Source: Alphaproteobacteria bacterium UBA7691
Lineage (GTDB): Bacteria; Pseudomonadota; Alphaproteobacteria; Ferrovibrionales; Ferrovibrionaceae
Assembly (NCBI GenBank): GCA_002482765.1
Contig: DLGP01000117.1
Location: 16,620-25,520, forward strand
DNA: 8,901 nucleotides
Direction: 5' to 3'
Shown here: positions 6,842-8,901 of the stretch, in pieces
Layout: the number at the start of each line of letters is the position of its first letter
How positions within the stretch are numbered: position 1 is the stretch's first letter
Notes under the pieces: model-generated
Told to the model about the DNA's origin: nothing
Databases searched by the model: none
The model's input: only the letters and a program-made list of their open reading frames with translations
Program-made: the position numbers and the translations under genes

Positions 6842-6897
6842 TGGGGCAAATTGTGATAGCCATAGAGAGGAACGAACAAGGCTGGCGTTTTTTTCAT
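6838..6897 (-). other. Possible 19-codon leader ORF coupled to fecR
   Basis: Between the sigma stop and fecR an ATG at 6897-6895 opens a 19-codon frame (MKKTPALFVPLYGYHNLPQ). Its TGA overlaps the fecR ATG as ATGA. This could supply ribosomes to fecR, which has no visible Shine-Dalgarno sequence, on transcripts that begin upstream of the sigma gene. Transcripts from the promoter element at 6871-6896 would start too far downstream to include this ATG. There is no strong ribosome site of its own, so it may be accidental. Confidence 0.25.
6871..6896 (-). promoter_or_regulatory. Putative ECF-sigma promoter of fecR
   Basis: Minus strand begins TGAAAAAAAC and ends TTCGTT over 26 bases, the same blocks and spacing as the element before the receptor gene (5806-5831). 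It starts 8 bases after the sigma stop codon and ends 29 bases before the fecR ATG, leaving a short leader of about 20 bases if transcription starts the usual distance after the -10. If real, the anti-sigma gene is transcribed by the sigma factor it controls, a negative-feedback arrangement, in addition to read-through from the sigma gene. Confidence 0.6.
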
Positions 6898-6904
6898 ACC
6901 CGGT

Positions 6905-7414
6905 TCAATTTTCTGGTTCGCGCAATTTCAGCGCCACTTTCAGCATGGCATCACGAACCAGCCGATGTGCCGAAGGCACTGAAATGCCCAACCGAACGGC
7001 AATCTGCTGGAGGGTGAAGCCCCCCAGGCGCTTCATTTCAAAAGCCAACCGGGCCTCAAACGGCAATTCGGCCAAAGCTTGGATCACCCGGTGCAGCGCC
7101 TCACGATCCACTGCCTGCTGCTCCGGGGTGGCCGGTCCAGGCGGCACCTGCCACGATACCGGCTCCGCCTGCTGCTGCTGCTCATTGGAGCGGCGACGTA
7201 GCGCATCAAGGGCCAGATTGCGCACCACCCGGTAAAGGTAGGCAACCGGTTGCTCCAGCCCGGCGCCAACCTCGGCTACCCGCACAAACCGGAAATAGGC
7301 ATCCTGCACCACATCTTCGGCATGAGCCCTGCTGCCCATGATCGGCGTGGCGTAATCCACCAGCGCCGACCGATGAGCCAGGTAAACCTCAAGCCTGCCG
7401 TCGTCTTGTTGCAA
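6905..7414 (-). CDS. fecI: ECF-family RNA polymerase sigma factor, FecI-like (iron-starvation type)
   Basis: A 169-residue sigma-70 family ECF protein. Region 2 (about 9-76) contains RAHAEDVVQDAYFRF (29-43), the core-binding and -10 recognition stretch, and YLYRVVRNLALDALRRR (59-75). A Gln-rich linker (NEQQQQAE, encoded by a short CAG run) leads to region 4 (about 107-160) with LPFEARLAFEMKRLGGFTLQQIAVRLGIS and VPSAHRLVRDAM, the -35 recognition helix-turn-helix. The length is normal for FecI-type factors. The start is TTG at 7414: an in-frame TGA lies two codons upstream, no ATG precedes the conserved region, and GGGGA sits 9 bases before the TTG. The gene lies directly before fecR, so it should direct the receptor promoter when FecR signals. 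The exact fox/fiu/fec subtype cannot be fixed from sequence alone. Confidence 0.92.
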   Translation of the reverse strand: MQQDDGRLEVYLAHRSALVDYATPIMGSRAHAEDVVQDAYFRFVRVAEVGAGLEQPVAYLYRVVRNLALDALRRRSNEQQQQAEPVSWQVPPGPATPEQQAVDREALHRVIQALAELPFEARLAFEMKRLGGFTLQQIAVRLGISVPSAHRLVRDAMLKVALKLREPEN

Positions 7415-7441
7415 GAATCATCGTCCCCAGCAAAATCAGTT

Positions 7442-7460
7442 AGGAACGATTATCAAATTC
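7442..7460 (-). promoter_or_regulatory. Fur-box-like sequence upstream of the sigma gene
   Basis: The minus strand of this 19-base site contains TTGATAATCGTT. Against the classical Fur box (GATAATGATAATCATTATC) 12 of 19 positions agree, and the core TGATAATCGTT differs from the consensus TGATAATCATT at one base. It lies 27 bases before the TTG start, where a repressor would cover a promoter (a TTGAAT hexamer overlaps it). Iron-starvation sigma genes are commonly Fur-repressed. In many alphaproteobacteria RirA or Irr replace Fur, so the regulator is uncertain. Confidence 0.4.
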
Positions 7461-7462
7461 AA

Positions 7463-7481
7463 GAAGGCGCCGCCAGCCCTC
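7463..7481 (-). terminator. Weak hairpin after dctM, possible terminator
   Basis: Minus strand GAGGGC (7481-7476) can pair with GCCTTC (7468-7463) across a 7-base loop, with one G-U pair, starting at the dctM stop codon. The following bases (TTGAATTT) are a poor U-tract. It may reduce read-through from the TRAP operon into the sigma gene, but the stem is short. Confidence 0.25.
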
Positions 7482-8760
7482 AGCGATACCATAAGGTCGG
7501 CAGGTAGAGCGTCAGCACCGGGAACAGGCAGATCAGCCCCAGCACAACAAAGAGCGGCACCAGGAAGGGCAGCACCGCCATCACGGTGCGATCAAATGAC
7601 AGCTTCGCCACCCGCGACAACACAAACAGCACCATGCCGACCGGCGGCGTGAGCAAGCCGATCATCAGGTTCAGCACCATGATGACGCCGAACTGCACCG
7701 GATCGATCCCCACCTTCTGCACCGCCGGCATAAAAACCGGCACCAGGATGGAAATCGCCGCGATGGTTTCCATGAAGCAGCCAACGATCAGCAGGATGAT
7801 GTTGATGATCAGCAGCAGCATGTAGGGATTGGTGGTGATCGACAGCAGGCCGGAGGTCAGTTCCTCGGTGATCCGCGTGGTGGTCAGCACCCAGCCGAAC
7901 AATGAGGCGGCGCCCACGATGATCAGCACGCTGGCGGTGGTTTCGATGGTTTCCATCGAGATGCGATAGAATTGCCGCAGATTGAGCGAGCGATACAGGA
8001 ACACGCCGAGGATCAGCGCCCAGGCGCAGGCAGCAATGGCGGCTTCGGTGGGCGTGAAGGCGCCGCTGCTCATGCCGCCGATCAGAATCACCGGGGTGAG
8101 CAAAGCCGGAATGGCGCGCAGGAAGCTGCGGCCCAGCACCGGGATGCTGAAAGCCTGGTCACTGCCGATATTATGTCGATGCGCATACCAGGTGACATAG
8201 ATCATCATCGCGCCGGCCATCAGCAGGCCAGGCACAATGCCGGCAACAAAAAGCTGGCCGATGGAAACATTCGCCATCACGCCAAAAATCACCATCGGCA
8301 ATGAGGGCGGAATGATCGGCCCCACAGTGGACGACGCCGCCGTGATGCCAACGGCGAATTCGACCGGGTAATTATGGTCGCGCATTGCCTTGATCTCGAT
8401 CGTGCCAAGACCACCGGCATCGGCCACCGCCGTGCCAGACATGCCGGCGAAGATCACCGAGCCCACCACGTTGACATGGCCCAGGCCGCCGCGCAGCCAG
8501 CCCACGGCGGCAACGGCAAAATCATAGATACGGTTGGTGATGCCGGCAGTGTTCATCAGATTGCCGGCCAGGATGAAGAAGGGCACGGCCAGCAGCGGAA
8601 AGCTGTCGAAGCCGGCCTGCACGTTCTGCGCGAGCAACTGGGCGTCGAAGAAGTCCAGGTGCACCATCAGCGCGAGCGCGGTGAGCATGAGCGCGAAGGC
8701 GATCGGCACGCCCACGGTCATGGCAGCGAAAAGCACCAGCAGGAAGAGCGCGATGGTCAT
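7480..8760 (-). CDS. dctM: TRAP transporter large permease subunit DctM
   Basis: A 426-residue polytopic inner-membrane protein of normal DctM length with about 12 hydrophobic segments. Family landmarks are PLLAVPFFILAGNLMN (55-70), the Gly-rich GMSGTAVADAGGLGTIEIKAM (106-126), the paired motif ASSTVGPIIPPSLPMVIFG (142-160) and its second-half counterpart MIGLLTPPVGMVLFV (366-380), which form the sodium- and substrate-handling hairpin loops. DctM moves organic acids such as C4-dicarboxylates, sialic or uronic acids with Na+, using a periplasmic binding protein DctP and the small subunit DctQ. The substrate cannot be told because DctP is not in the window. The ATG (8760-8758) has AGGGAG about 7 bases upstream and overlaps the dctQ stop as ATGA, so the two permeases are translationally coupled. 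It is the last gene of its operon; the sigma gene begins 65 bases further on the same strand. Confidence 0.95.
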   Translation of the reverse strand: MTIALFLLVLFAAMTVGVPIAFALMLTALALMVHLDFFDAQLLAQNVQAGFDSFPLLAVPFFILAGNLMNTAGITNRIYDFAVAAVGWLRGGLGHVNVVGSVIFAGMSGTAVADAGGLGTIEIKAMRDHNYPVEFAVGITAASSTVGPIIPPSLPMVIFGVMANVSIGQLFVAGIVPGLLMAGAMMIYVTWYAHRHNIGSDQAFSIPVLGRSFLRAIPALLTPVILIGGMSSGAFTPTEAAIAACAWALILGVFLYRSLNLRQFYRISMETIETTASVLIIVGAASLFGWVLTTTRITEELTSGLLSITTNPYMLLLIINIILLIVGCFMETIAAISILVPVFMPAVQKVGIDPVQFGVIMVLNLMIGLLTPPVGMVLFVLSRVAKLSFDRTVMAVLPFLVPLFVVLGLICLFPVLTLYLPTLWYR

Positions 8761-8901
8761 GCGGCGTCTCCCTGGCTCTCACCCCGGCTGCCACCGCGCA
8801 GTTCGGTCACCGCCTGCAGCGCCAGCAGCACGGCCATGCACACGCCCATCACGAAGATGGCGCCGGCACCCAGCGCGAGCGGGTAGTTCATCACCGGGCT
8901 G
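8757..8901 (-). CDS. dctQ: TRAP transporter small permease subunit DctQ, C-terminal end (5' part outside the window)
   Basis: An open frame enters at the right edge and ends with TGA at 8759-8757, overlapping the dctM ATG. The 47 visible residues read SPVMNYPLALGAGAIFVMG at the start, then a hydrophobic helix (MAVLLALQAV) and a polar tail ending ESQGDAA. This is the usual DctQ C-terminus: a Ser-Pro segment, the last membrane helix and a short cytoplasmic tail. The order dctQ-dctM with coupled stop and start is standard for TRAP operons and is the main support, because the fragment itself is short. Confidence 0.75.
   Translation of the reverse strand, partial: SPVMNYPLALGAGAIFVMGVCMAVLLALQAVTELRGGSRGESQGDAA

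Noticed and set aside
7167..7183. A CAG/CTG trinucleotide run in the sigma gene
   Set aside because: Only four to five units encoding a short Gln run in the flexible linker between sigma regions; not notable as a repeat tract.
1..8901. tRNA, rRNA, CRISPR array, insertion sequence, integrase or phage genes
   Set aside because: None seen on reading both strands; the coding frames account for nearly all of the window.

Overview
The window reads as chromosomal DNA from a Gram-negative proteobacterium. It holds an outer-membrane TonB-dependent receptor, a FecI/FecR surface-signalling pair, a TRAP carboxylate-type transporter, a TrkH potassium channel and a periplasmic D,D-carboxypeptidase carrying a SPOR domain. 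The GC-rich flanks and the SPOR-tailed S11 peptidase fit an alphaproteobacterium, perhaps Rhodospirillales-like. That placement is inference; no rRNA or other taxonomic marker is present.

Layout. Plus strand: the 3' end of a D-alanyl-D-alanine carboxypeptidase (1-494) and a complete trkH (553-2055). Minus strand, read from right to left: the 3' end of a TRAP small permease dctQ (8901-8757), TRAP large permease dctM (8760-7480), an ECF sigma factor of FecI type (7414-6905, TTG start), a FecR anti-sigma factor/sensor (6841-5846), a FhuA/FoxA-like siderophore receptor with an N-terminal STN signalling domain (5742-3280), a PepSY-type inner-membrane reductase candidate (3276-2191) and a 54-residue two-helix membrane protein (2194-2030). 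The last gene is easily missed: its ATG overlaps the PepSY stop codon, and its 3' end overlaps the convergent trkH 3' end by 26 bp. No stretch over 300 bases lacks a gene, and I see no RNA genes, insertion sequences or CRISPR array.

The central five genes form one iron-uptake and signalling module: sigma, anti-sigma, receptor, reductase and small membrane protein. The order matches the ferrioxamine (fox) loci of pseudomonads, where a FecI/FecR pair controls a FoxA receptor followed by a PepSY-family FoxB reductase. The expected cycle is as follows. Ferric siderophore binds the receptor. The STN domain signals through FecR to release the sigma factor. The sigma factor raises receptor expression, and the inner-membrane protein reduces the imported iron.

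The strongest non-coding signal is a 26-base element repeated before both fecR (6871-6896) and the receptor gene (5806-5831). Its two outer blocks (TGAAAAAAAC and TCGTT) are identical, all five mismatches fall between them, and the spacing is the same. I read it as the promoter recognised by the cluster's own ECF sigma factor. The sigma gene lacks this element and instead has a Fur-box-like sequence (7442-7460). This suggests iron control of the sigma gene, with the sigma factor controlling its anti-sigma and the receptor. The module has visibly lower GC than its flanks, which suggests it was acquired as a unit between trkH and the TRAP genes.
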